Positions 7,293 through 14,659 of a DNA stretch of 21,052 nucleotides are shown one piece after another. This DNA comes from an uncultured Eubacteriales bacterium. GTDB lineage: Bacteria > Bacillota > Clostridia > Oscillospirales > Oscillospiraceae. The stretch lies in contig CABRZO010000021.1 of assembly GCA_902475455.1 (NCBI GenBank), positions 1-21,052 on the forward strand. Reading direction: 5' to 3'. The stretch's first letter is position 1. Each line of letters starts with the position of its first letter. Both the position numbers and the translations under genes were made by a program. The notes under the pieces are model-generated. The model was not told the origin of the DNA. It searched no databases and worked only from the letters and a program-made list of their open reading frames with translations.

Positions 7293-8210
7293 ATGGATAT
7301 TCAGCAGCTAAAAAATTTCTCTCTTGTAGCAAAAATGGGCAGCATTACCCACGCGGCAGAAGCCTTGCATGTCAGCCAGCCCAACCTGAGCATGAACATC
7401 AAGCGTTTAGAGACAGATTTGGGCGCTCAGCTATTTGACCGCTCCAAAACAAAAATCAAGCTCACTCCCGTAGGCCAGCTCTTTCTGGAGTATGTGGACA
7501 GTGCTCTGAGCACACTGGATGAGGGCATCGATAAAGTACACTCTCTCTACACTGCCCCCACGAAAACCATCTCCATTGCTGCCAGTGACAACTCCTGGCT
7601 CATCCCGTTGGTCTCCAAATACCACAAAATGAATGTCAACCGGGCCATTCGTACCATGGTATTTGACAACAGTGCCATTATTCCCGCCCTTTTAAAGGGG
7701 GAGATCAGCTTTTCTCTGGGGCCGGAGTGCGCTCACCCCGATGCCCTGGAGTGGATCCCGTTTTACACAGAGCGGATCGGCATTATGGTCAGCGTCAACC
7801 ACCCCTTTGCCCAGCGGTCCTGTCTCAAGATGAAAGAGCTGAAACAGGAACGCTTCATCCTCAATGTCCATCAGTACCCGTTGGATTTTGTCAAACAAAT
7901 GTTTATGCCCGCCAATTTTTCTCCCAATATCATCTGTGAATGCAACGATGGGCCTATTGTAGGCTCCATGATTGAGGAAAACGCCGGCATCACCTTGGTG
8001 GACATCGGATCCGCCGACATCTTTGAAGCCCGAAACAGCACATCTCCGGTGGTACTGGTCCCTCTGGAGGAGACCGTAGAACGCAAAATCGGTGTCCTTC
8101 ATATGAAGAACACCGTTTTGCCCATTCCGGTGGAGCAATTGACCTCCGCCTACCAATCCTATTTTCAGATCTTGCCTTATGTGGGACCTCCCAGCCAGCC
8201 GCAGGCGTGA
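7293..8210 (+). CDS. LysR-family transcriptional regulator
   Basis: A 305-residue DNA-binding regulator of normal LysR length. The N-terminal winged helix-turn-helix is clear: MDIQQLKNFSLVAKMGSITH, then AAEALHVSQPNLSMNIKRLE and LGAQLFDRSKTKIKLTPVG (residues 1-62). A linker helix follows, then a two-lobed effector domain from about residue 90. The ribosome site is weak (GAAAAAAG), which fits low, self-limited expression. It diverges from the flavodoxin-like gene and converges with the second FAD flavoprotein gene, whose stop lies inside its last codons (34-base overlap). It is the natural candidate regulator for the flavodoxin-like gene and probably both flavoproteins. The inducer is unknown. 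Confidence 0.93.
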   Translation: MDIQQLKNFSLVAKMGSITHAAEALHVSQPNLSMNIKRLETDLGAQLFDRSKTKIKLTPVGQLFLEYVDSALSTLDEGIDKVHSLYTAPTKTISIAASDNSWLIPLVSKYHKMNVNRAIRTMVFDNSAIIPALLKGEISFSLGPECAHPDALEWIPFYTERIGIMVSVNHPFAQRSCLKMKELKQERFILNVHQYPLDFVKQMFMPANFSPNIICECNDGPIVGSMIEENAGITLVDIGSADIFEARNSTSPVVLVPLEETVERKIGVLHMKNTVLPIPVEQLTSAYQSYFQILPYVGPPSQPQA

Positions 8211-9694
8211 TTGGCGGCCAAAAAGCCACCGGCAAAGGCCCAGGAGCAGTCATTGATCACCTGTTCCTTATAATCTCCCAATTTGATATGTCTGCCTCCG
8301 GCAAAGTCTCCGGCGGCATACAGCCCCGGAACAACACCTCCGGTCAAGGCCTTGGCCCGCATATGGGAGTCCACCAAGATCCCCCCAAAGGCACCATCGG
8401 AGCCGATCCGGCCCCGGACCGCGTAAAACGGCGGCTTGGTCAGCGGCACCATCTCCTCCGGATCTTTGAAAAAGGGATCATTGCCGCTATGGCAGCTCTC
8501 ATTGTAGCGGCGTATGGTCTCTTCCAGCGCCTGGCTGGGCAGGCCCACCTGTTGGGCCAACTCTGACAGTGTGTTTGCCCGATAAGCTGCGCCATTCTTT
8601 TTCACCAGAGCCCGCTCCATGTCCGCGTGGGTCTCTTCCATGGTGTCCGGGAAATGCAATCCTCCGAAAAATCCTCCATAGCCGTTGTCCGGTTGTTTGG
8701 ACCTTCGGAACGCCGCTTCCAAATTACTCTCGTCAAAAATGCTGTAAACCAAACCTTTGGGCTGATGAATCAACACATGCCCTGCCTTGAATAGACCGAT
8801 GCGACGCTGGAGCGGTTCTGCGCTCCAGCGTTTTCCATTGAGATTGACGTTGACCTGATAGCCGGAATTTCCCATACTGTCAAAAACCTGGCTGGGATTG
8901 AGCACGCAGGGACCCATAAGCCGCAGGCAAAAATTGTCGTAGTCTAAAAATGCCCCCGCCTTTTCTGCCAATGGAATGCCGTCCCCGGTATAGGCCGGCT
9001 GACAATGGGCGTAGCAACTCTGATCCAGCTCCACCCCCAGGAACTCCGGCTGCACCTTTTGAACCACCTGAGGATTGCTGACCCAGCTGCCGGTGGCGAT
9101 GATGCAGGCACCGCACTCGATACGGGCCAGGCCGTCGGGCGTCTCCGCCAGCACCGCGGAAACACGATTTCCCTCTAATTCCAAATCGCAGGCCCGCCAT
9201 TCCAGCAACACCTCTCCCCCGAAGCGTCGGCATACCTCCAGCATAGAGGCCATAATCACTTTCCCGGCTCCATAATGGGATCGGCTACCCTTCAGCAGCG
9301 GCACTTTGGGGCCCTCGGGACCGTCAAAGACGTAGGTACCCACCTCGTATTGATCCACAGTCTCCGGTGCCATCTCACAATACCAGTCAAAAAACTGTCC
9401 GGTGGCCTCACAGGTATTACGCACCAACTGCTCGTCCAACCGCCAATAGGTGTCATCCATTCCCTTTCGAATGAAATCTTCCATTACATCCGGAAGATTC
9501 CGCTGCTTTTGCCACTGACTGCGGAAGGTCCGAATAGCCGAGGCAAACTGTGCCCCGCCCCCGGTATGTCTGGTCTTTTCCAACACAATGACCTGTTTGC
9601 CCAGATAGGCTGCCCGGGCGCCGGCCACCAGTCCGGCTCCTCCACCCCCCAGCACCAGCACATCGCAGCGCTTTTCCATCTGAATCGAATGCAT
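8177..9694 (-). CDS. FAD-dependent reductase (fumarate-reductase-type flavoprotein, no Fe-S domain)
   Basis: A 505-residue cytoplasmic FAD_binding_2 (PF00890) protein and a paralogue of the flavoprotein at 4243. The dinucleotide loop is GGGGAG (16-21), followed by VIVLEK (35-40) and THTGG-like RHTGGGAQFAS. Near the C-terminus are GLYAAGDF, GDYKEQ and WAFAGGFLAA, which align with AAGDN, GGDKRE and WAFSSGYIAG of the paralogue. It lacks the N-terminal ferredoxin domain. I moved the start from an upstream codon at 9745 to the ATG at 9694 because AAAGGAG sits 7 bases before it. The gene ends inside the convergent LysR gene. Expected activity is reduction of an activated C=C bond or a ketosteroid-type redox step; electrons may come from the neighbouring flavodoxin-like protein. 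I could not define a convincing promoter in 9695-9880. Confidence 0.9.
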   Translation of the reverse strand: MHSIQMEKRCDVLVLGGGGAGLVAGARAAYLGKQVIVLEKTRHTGGGAQFASAIRTFRSQWQKQRNLPDVMEDFIRKGMDDTYWRLDEQLVRNTCEATGQFFDWYCEMAPETVDQYEVGTYVFDGPEGPKVPLLKGSRSHYGAGKVIMASMLEVCRRFGGEVLLEWRACDLELEGNRVSAVLAETPDGLARIECGACIIATGSWVSNPQVVQKVQPEFLGVELDQSCYAHCQPAYTGDGIPLAEKAGAFLDYDNFCLRLMGPCVLNPSQVFDSMGNSGYQVNVNLNGKRWSAEPLQRRIGLFKAGHVLIHQPKGLVYSIFDESNLEAAFRRSKQPDNGYGGFFGGLHFPDTMEETHADMERALVKKNGAAYRANTLSELAQQVGLPSQALEETIRRYNESCHSGNDPFFKDPEEMVPLTKPPFYAVRGRIGSDGAFGGILVDSHMRAKALTGGVVPGLYAAGDFAGGRHIKLGDYKEQVINDCSWAFAGGFLAANHACGWLGGPT

Positions 9695-9789
9695 ACTCCA
9701 TCTCCTTTCAAGCTTGCTGATCCACAGGTTCAATTCTGCTTTCATTGTACTACAATTGCAAATTTATACTATTTCCAATCGTTTATGGC

Positions 9790-9811
9790 GGGATAACAAA
9801 TTTCTTATCCC
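9790..9811. promoter_or_regulatory. Candidate operator upstream of the second flavoprotein gene
   Basis: GGGATAA (9790-9796) and TTATCCC (9805-9811) form a perfect 7-base inverted repeat with an 8-base AT-rich centre, about 100 bases before the ATG at 9694. The position suits a LysR-type activator site on a weak promoter. A poor promoter-like TACAAT lies between it and the gene, with no good -35. The regulator is not known. Confidence 0.35.
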
Positions 9812-9883
9812 TTCCAGTTTACAGATGCCCTTCAAATCCCGAAGGTGTGATATCGCGAAAAAACCGCGTGCTCAGGATGCCAA

Positions 9884-9919
9884 AAAAGAGGCTGTCGCAC
9901 AATTGCAACAGCCTCTTTT
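9884..9919 (-). terminator. Strong intrinsic terminator after the EFR1 pair
   Basis: Read leftward, a 12-bp perfect stem (AAAAGAGGCTGT / ACAGCCTCTTTT, arms 9908-9919 and 9884-9895) with a 12-base loop runs into TTTTTT. It begins one base after the TAA of the EFR1-type gene, so it ends the LysR-EFR1-EFR1 transcript. On the plus strand it also ends in CTTTTG and could act weakly. Confidence 0.85.
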
Positions 9920-9920
9920 G

Positions 9921-10685
9921 TTATCTGTCCGGCCCCTGATAGCCGGGGCAGCAGTAGCGCTTCTTGTCCCGGGTGGCCTTTCCATACTCGATGACCTGGG
10001 TAGGACAGAGGTTCAGGCAGGCCATACAGTGGGTGCATTTGTCCCCCCAGACGGGCTTCCCCTCCTGGAGGCGGATATTCCCCAGGGGGCATACTTCCAC
10101 GCATTTTCCGCAGGAGACACAGCCGGCGGCGGTGTGAAATTTCTTGGTGCGAATGAAATAGCGATACATTCCCTGATTGACGGGGCCGGATTTCACCTTG
10201 TCCATCAGCCCCACCGTCACCGGCGGAAAGGGCTCCCGGGCCCGGATGTGCCGGGCCGCCGCCGCCATAATCTCCGGCGCCTGCTCCATCCGCTGCCGGA
10301 TCTCCTCCGGCTTGGGGGAGGGAAAGAGCACCAGGTAGTTATCGGGCATGACCACCGGCAAAAGCCCCCGGAACACAAACACCTTTTCTCCGCACAGCTC
10401 CATCAGGCCCTGCCGGGCGTTGCCCGTCTCCCCGCCGCAGGTCATGACAAAATAGGCCTCCCGGCTGCCCTGAAAGCTGCCGGAGCGGATGAAGTCCCCA
10501 AACACCCGGGGCAGCTGCCAGGCGTAGGTGGGAGACACAAATACCCAGGGTTTTTCCGAGGTCAGCTCCGCCCCGATGCCCTCCCGAATCCAGTGGAAGG
10601 CGTCCACGCACCGATCCTCCAGTTGTTCCGCCAGCAGTTGGGCGCAGTGGCGGCTGTTGCCGGTGCCGGTAAAATAAACAATCAT
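9921..10685 (-). CDS. EFR1-type protein: flavodoxin fold plus 2x[4Fe-4S] ferredoxin (second of pair)
   Basis: A 254-residue cytoplasmic electron-transfer protein. Residues 1-165 are flavodoxin-like with the FMN phosphate loop TGTGNS (6-11) and a second flavin region SPTYAWQLP (51-59). Two classical Cx2Cx2Cx3CP motifs follow: C189, C192, C195, C199 and C217, C220, C223, C227. An extra CC pair lies near the end (245-246). EFR1 proteins are known from anaerobic Firmicutes and combine FMN and ferredoxin centres, but their partners are mostly undefined. The gene lies 59 bases after its sister (10745-11503) and just before a strong terminator. The start ATG at 10685 has AGAGG 7 bases upstream. Confidence 0.9.
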   Translation of the reverse strand: MIVYFTGTGNSRHCAQLLAEQLEDRCVDAFHWIREGIGAELTSEKPWVFVSPTYAWQLPRVFGDFIRSGSFQGSREAYFVMTCGGETGNARQGLMELCGEKVFVFRGLLPVVMPDNYLVLFPSPKPEEIRQRMEQAPEIMAAAARHIRAREPFPPVTVGLMDKVKSGPVNQGMYRYFIRTKKFHTAAGCVSCGKCVEVCPLGNIRLQEGKPVWGDKCTHCMACLNLCPTQVIEYGKATRDKKRYCCPGYQGPDR

Positions 10686-10744
10686 CCTGTAACCTCTTCC
10701 CCGTCATAGTTTTCCCCGGAGCGCTTCAGCACCCCGAAATCAGC

Positions 10745-11503
10745 TTAAAGAAACAGCTCGTTGGCCTTGCGGTCAGAGCACACCGGCTTCAGCTTTTCTC
10801 CCACCGCCGCCAGCTGCTGGGGCGCCAACCCTCTGGCCCCATGGGGACAGAGCTTCACACAGCGCATGCAGGAGATGCACCTACCGGAATCCATCTGCCC
10901 GGCATCCGCCGGGTTGATGGCGCCCACGGGACACACCTGGGCGCAGCGGCCGCACTGGGTGCAGCCGTCCCCGGGCTGGGGCACCATACCACCGCCCCGG
11001 TTTTTGTAGGGACGGTTGCCGGGCAGTGCGGGATGGGACAGATCCCCGGAGGAGAGTTTCTCCCAAATCTGCCGGGCAAATTCCCGCAGCTGGGCCCGAT
11101 CCAGATCATCCGGCCGCCCGCTGGCAAACTGCCGGGCGATGGAGTGCTCCGCCACCGCCGCCACTCCGGCCACCACGGCAAAGCCCGCCTGACGGGCCGT
11201 GTCCTCCAGTTCCACCAGGGTGTCCTCATAGGCCCGGTTGCCGTAGACGCAGACCAGAAGGGCCTTGCAGCCCTTTGCCCTGATTTTCCCCAGCCGCTGC
11301 AGGGCCACCTCCGGCACCCGACCGCCGAAGGAGGGCACCGCAATGACGGCAATTCCATTCTCCTCCAGGTCAATGTCCTCAAAGGCCAGGGTTCTGTCCA
11401 GCAGATCCACCCGCAGCCGCTCCGCGGGCAGCGTGGCGCACAGGGCATCCACCACCTTTTGCGTGCCTCCGGTGGGGCTGAATACAATTTCATACAGCTT
11501 CAT
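10745..11503 (-). CDS. EFR1-type protein: flavodoxin fold plus 2x[4Fe-4S] ferredoxin (first of pair)
   Basis: A 252-residue protein of the same architecture as the next gene but clearly diverged from it. The flavin loop is SPTGGTQ (9-15), a variant common in EFR1 proteins, and the second flavin region is VPSFGGRVP (56-64). Iron-sulfur ligands are C181, C184, C187, C191 and C209, C212, C215, C219, each in Cx2Cx2Cx3CP. An AAGGAGG box lies 7 bases before the ATG. It starts 38 bases after the stop of the LysR gene and is co-transcribed with it. Two such proteins in tandem suggest either a complex or two electron routes. The partner could be the divergent isomerase-fold operon or the flavoproteins to the left; neither is shown by the sequence. 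Confidence 0.9.
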   Translation of the reverse strand: MKLYEIVFSPTGGTQKVVDALCATLPAERLRVDLLDRTLAFEDIDLEENGIAVIAVPSFGGRVPEVALQRLGKIRAKGCKALLVCVYGNRAYEDTLVELEDTARQAGFAVVAGVAAVAEHSIARQFASGRPDDLDRAQLREFARQIWEKLSSGDLSHPALPGNRPYKNRGGGMVPQPGDGCTQCGRCAQVCPVGAINPADAGQMDSGRCISCMRCVKLCPHGARGLAPQQLAAVGEKLKPVCSDRKANELFL

Positions 11504-11541
11504 TTTGCTTCCTCCTTACGCAATCCATACCTGAGTTCCAT

Positions 11542-12414
11542 TTAGTGAATGACTTCCTTAACACACTGGACCAGCCGCCCCAGCTCCGGAGAGCCGTTCC
11601 GGCGGCGGATACACACCAGCTCCGCGTGGGCCTCCGGAAAGGGCACCGGCCGATAGGTCAGGGTCTCCGACTCGCAGCCCTCAAAGACCCGGGTCAGCAG
11701 CGAAAACCCCTGGCCGGATTCCAAATAGACCCGCACAGTGGCCAGATCCGGGCACAGAATAGACCGGCTGAAGGGGAGTTTTCGGGCCCACTCCTCCACA
11801 CCCGGCAGCATGTTGTCCCGGGGCAGGGTGAGCTGGGTATAGTCCCGGAGACACTCCAGATCAAAGGGCTCCTGTCGAGCCAGGGGGTGGTGGGTGGAGA
11901 ACACGATTTCAAAGGGCTTGGACTGGAGCACGTCCACCTTCACGTCGGGCCAGAGCTTCCAGTCGTTGGAGGTGGTGACCACCAGATCCAACTGGCCGTC
12001 CAGCAGCTGATTGCGCAGCGCCACAAAGTCCAGCATCCGAATCTCAAAATATACGTCCGGAAAGGCCCGGAACAGCTGCCGGGTGACGGGCAGAATCACC
12101 GAGGGCTGGCTCAGCAGCGACAAGAAGCCCACGGTCACGCTGGACTGTTTCTCCCCCGCCAGGTCCTTGGCCTTTTTGATGCTGGCATTCAGCTGGCGTT
12201 GAAGCAAAGCAAAATCGTCCCGGAGCATCCGACCCGCCGGGGTCAGGGCCACACTGCGGGTGGAGCGGGTGAAGAGCTTGAACCCCAGCTCCCGCTCCAG
12301 GGCGGCAATCTGCTTGGTCACCGCCTGCTGGCTCATATAGAGGTTGTGGGCCGCCGTGGTGAAGCTGAGTACATTGGCCACCTCCAGAAAACAGCACATC
12401 TGCTTGTAGAGCAT
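11542..12414 (-). CDS. LysR-family transcriptional regulator, first gene of the EFR1 operon
   Basis: A 290-residue LysR regulator. The N-terminal helix-turn-helix reads MLYKQMCCFLEVANVLSF, TTAAHNLYMSQQAVTKQIAA and LGFKLFTRSTRSVALTPAG, followed by the effector-binding domain. The open frame extends to a TTG at 12477, but a near-consensus promoter lies inside that extension and AGGAGAGGGGG precedes the ATG at 12414, so the shorter form is right. It heads the leftward transcript with the two EFR1 genes and diverges from the isomerase-fold/SufE operon, which makes it the likely regulator of both. The effector is unknown. Confidence 0.92.
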   Translation of the reverse strand: MLYKQMCCFLEVANVLSFTTAAHNLYMSQQAVTKQIAALERELGFKLFTRSTRSVALTPAGRMLRDDFALLQRQLNASIKKAKDLAGEKQSSVTVGFLSLLSQPSVILPVTRQLFRAFPDVYFEIRMLDFVALRNQLLDGQLDLVVTTSNDWKLWPDVKVDVLQSKPFEIVFSTHHPLARQEPFDLECLRDYTQLTLPRDNMLPGVEEWARKLPFSRSILCPDLATVRVYLESGQGFSLLTRVFEGCESETLTYRPVPFPEAHAELVCIRRRNGSPELGRLVQCVKEVIH

Positions 12415-12441
12415 CCCGTTCCCCCTCTCCTCTTTTGGTCC

Positions 12442-12470
12442 ATTATACTTGCTTTCCAAAAGATTGACAA
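12442..12470 (-). promoter_or_regulatory. Near-consensus promoter of the LysR-EFR1-EFR1 operon
   Basis: On the minus strand TTGTCA (12465-12470), a 17-base spacer and a consensus TATAAT (12442-12447). The leader would be about 20-25 nt. The -35 lies in TTGACAA, so a perfect TTGACA also reads rightward at 12464-12469, but no good -10 follows it. Confidence 0.75.
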
Positions 12471-12553
12471 CTGCCAAGCACTAATAAATATGAGCCGCTC
12501 TAAAATAACCCCTTAGTCCAACCCCTGCTTTCCTACTTTTTCAGTGTGATTTT

Positions 12554-12568
12554 TTGCAGATTGCACAA
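12554..12568. promoter_or_regulatory. Candidate LysR-type box (T-N11-A) upstream of the isomerase-fold operon
   Basis: TTGCAGATTGCACAA has partial dyad symmetry and the T-N11-A spacing typical of LysR sites. It lies in the 275-base divergent intergenic region (12415-12689), about 80 bases upstream of the predicted rightward start. The motif is loose and this is only a candidate. Confidence 0.3.
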
Positions 12569-12608
12569 GAATTAACAACAAAAAAGGAATAATCAGAAAA
12601 ACAGTTGT

Positions 12609-12637
12609 TTCCCATCCCGTCCCCGGGGCGGTACAAT
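12609..12637 (+). promoter_or_regulatory. Likely promoter of the isomerase-fold/SufE operon
   Basis: TACAAT (12632-12637) is a good -10 box. The -35 at 17 bases is TTCCCA (4 of 6 matches). The spacer contains a GC-rich near-palindrome around CCCCGGGG (12617-12631), which could be a protein site. A weak -35 fits activation by the divergent LysR. The leader is about 45 nt, with AAGGAGG at 12675-12681. Confidence 0.5.
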
Positions 12638-12689
12638 TGGAGGCAAGAGAACAACCCTTTCCGTGACACAAAACAAGGAGGAAACAACT

Positions 12690-14237
12690 ATGCTGCGCTT
12701 GGGAAAAGACATCAAGCTGAACATCAAGCCCATCTACGTCACCCTGCACCACGACTACGTCTTTGAGGGCCCCTGCCGGATGGGCAAGGGGTTCGAGCTC
12801 ACGAAGGAGTTCGACGACATGGCCAACCAGGAGCTGATCCGGGGGGCCAATGAGGAGCTGGCGGAACACCTGACCAGCCCCCACTTCCATGTGATGGAAC
12901 CCCTTTGGATGGACCGGAACGAGGAATTCCTGGTGACTCCCGAGCTGCTGGACCAGATGCTGGCGGACCGGGAGACGGTGGACGTCTATCTGGTGGGCCC
13001 CATGGGGCGGCTCAGCGACCTGATGATCGACTTCGCCCAGAAGGCCGGCAAGCCCATGGTGCTGATTCCCGGCCCCCAGTGCATGCAGACCATTATGGCC
13101 GCCTCCACCCGGGCCCGGGGCCTGAAAACCTACGCCTACCGGACCTGGAAGGAGACCGTGGACTTTTTGGAGGTGCTCCGGGTGCAGAAAATGCTCCGGG
13201 AGACCCGGGTGCTCTGCGCCGCCCGGTTCGGCACCTCCCGCTCCATCAGCGACATGGGCAACTTTGTCAACCTGGAGCACGTCACCGATGTGCTGGGCAC
13301 CCAGTTCACCTTTGTGAACATCCACGAGCTGCTGGACCAGACCCATGTGGGCAAGTCCGGCGAGAACTACACCCTGCCGGGCCGGGCCGCCCTAAACCCC
13401 ACCCAGGAGGATGTGGCGGAGATGGAGGCCCTGGCCGACGACCTGATGGGCAACGCCGCCCAGTGCGATATGGAGCGAGAGGAGATCATCAACTCCGAGC
13501 GGTTCTATATCACCGTCAAGAAGATGCTGGACTACTACGGCTGCAACGCCTTTGCCGCCCCCTGTCCCGACGCCTGCGCCACCCGCCGGCTCAACCAGGA
13601 GCACATGACCTTCTGCCTGACCCACTCCCTGCTGGGTGAGATGGGGGTGCCCTCCGCCTGCGAATACGACATCCCCGCCGCCCTGTCCATTGCCATCCTG
13701 TCCACCTTCGCCGACGCCCCGGCCTACATGGGCAACACCACCCACGACGCCAAGGCCATGACCACCGGCCGCTACGGCCTGTCTCCCTTCTTCCACACCG
13801 ACATCGACGACAAGTGTCTGGACGTGGTGAAGGCGGATCCCGACAACGTGATTCTGACCTGGCATGCGGTGCCCCGGCGCAACATGCGGGGCTGGGACGC
13901 CCCCAAGGCCTCCTACGCCATCCGGCCCTTTGCCGCCAGCGGCTTCGGCGCCACCCTGCGCTACGACTTCACTCAGGACGCCGGCACCCCCATCACCATG
14001 TGCCGCATCTCCCCGGCCTGCGACAAGCTCTTTGTGGCCAAGGGCGAGATCGTAGGCGGCGTGGGCTATGAGGACTACTCCTGCTCCGAGGGCGTGTTCT
14101 TCCGGGTGAAGGACGGCAACGACTTCTTCCAGAAGCAGCTGGAGGTGGGCAACCATGTGCCCCTGGTCTACGGCGACTACTTCGACCAGGTGGTGGCCCT
14201 GGGCAAGCAGCTGGGGCTGGAAGTCATCACCGCCTGA
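12690..14237 (+). CDS. L-fucose/L-arabinose-isomerase-fold protein (COG2407-like)
   Basis: A 515-residue cytoplasmic protein with the layout of FucI/AraA-type sugar isomerases. The N-terminal half has alternating alpha/beta segments such as DVYLVGPMGRLSD and GKPMVLIPGP. The central active-site region contains ACEYDIPAALS, where E325 matches the metal-binding Glu of FucI (ACEVD). The end has GNHVPLVYGDYF, with H489 where the C-terminal metal His is expected, and LGKQLGLEVI. The FucI metal Asp (in LDWNN) falls at AYMGNTTHD, so that ligand may have changed. The frame opens at a GTG at 12663, but AAGGAGG 8 bases before ATG 12690 decides the start. No sugar kinase, aldolase or transporter is adjacent; instead a small carrier-like protein and SufE follow within a few bases. 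Real substrate unknown. Confidence 0.8.
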   Translation: MLRLGKDIKLNIKPIYVTLHHDYVFEGPCRMGKGFELTKEFDDMANQELIRGANEELAEHLTSPHFHVMEPLWMDRNEEFLVTPELLDQMLADRETVDVYLVGPMGRLSDLMIDFAQKAGKPMVLIPGPQCMQTIMAASTRARGLKTYAYRTWKETVDFLEVLRVQKMLRETRVLCAARFGTSRSISDMGNFVNLEHVTDVLGTQFTFVNIHELLDQTHVGKSGENYTLPGRAALNPTQEDVAEMEALADDLMGNAAQCDMEREEIINSERFYITVKKMLDYYGCNAFAAPCPDACATRRLNQEHMTFCLTHSLLGEMGVPSACEYDIPAALSIAILSTFADAPAYMGNTTHDAKAMTTGRYGLSPFFHTDIDDKCLDVVKADPDNVILTWHAVPRRNMRGWDAPKASYAIRPFAASGFGATLRYDFTQDAGTPITMCRISPACDKLFVAKGEIVGGVGYEDYSCSEGVFFRVKDGNDFFQKQLEVGNHVPLVYGDYFDQVVALGKQLGLEVITA

Positions 14238-14240
14238 GCC

Positions 14241-14654
14241 ATGTCCCACCGAAAAGCCATCTTTCAACGGGTCAGCACCGCCGCCTGGGACGCCCGGCGG
14301 TGGGTGCCGGCCTTTGAGGGGCTGGCGCATCCCACGCTGGAAGACGCCCTGCCCCTGATCCGCAATTATGTCCGGGACAAGTTTCTGCTGAGCCCCGAGG
14401 ACGGGGAGGCAGAGGCGCTGATGGACCTGGCGGATCTGAGTCTGCGCAAGATTCTGCGGCTGAAAAAGGAGGGCAAGCTGCTGGGGGATATCTCCCGGGG
14501 CTGCAGCGGCGCCTCCTCCTTGATTACCAAGAAGGTACTGCTGATGAAGGCGGTGCAGGAGGATTTTAAAATCACCCTCACCCCGGCCCAGTCCGCCGCC
14601 ATCCAGACTCTGGAGCAGCTGACGTCGGCCATTCTGGCCCAAAGGAAGGATTAA
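14241..14654 (+). CDS. Small protein with possible acyl-carrier-protein-like C-terminal half
   Basis: A 137-residue, mostly helical protein I do not firmly recognise. Residues 36-55 (ALPLIRNYVRDKFLLSPEDG) resemble the first helix of an acyl carrier protein. Residues 90-131 resemble its second half: GASSL (90-94) stands where carriers have GxDSL, then a helix, EDFKITLTP, and QTLEQLTSAI. If real, S93 would be the phosphopantetheine site, but the conserved Asp is replaced by Ser and spacing to the next helix is two residues longer. C88 (RGCSG) echoes the RGCQS cysteine motif of SufE, encoded next. It starts 3 bases after the isomerase-fold stop without its own clear ribosome site, so translation is probably coupled, and ends 5 bases before sufE. 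A sulfur or acyl carrier role is a hypothesis. Confidence 0.6.
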   Translation: MSHRKAIFQRVSTAAWDARRWVPAFEGLAHPTLEDALPLIRNYVRDKFLLSPEDGEAEALMDLADLSLRKILRLKKEGKLLGDISRGCSGASSLITKKVLLMKAVQEDFKITLTPAQSAAIQTLEQLTSAILAQRKD

Positions 14655-14659
14655 ATCAA

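Noticed and set aside
12415..12477. N-terminal extension of the second LysR protein from a TTG
   Set aside because: The extension contains the near-consensus promoter, and the ATG at 12414 has a good ribosome site and matches the family start.
11545..12516. Rightward open frame of 323 codons
   Set aside because: It is antisense to the second LysR gene and has no ribosome site or recognisable domain.
13392..14642. Leftward open frame of 416 codons
   Set aside because: It is a Gly/His/Val-rich shadow across the isomerase-fold and carrier-like genes in high-GC DNA.
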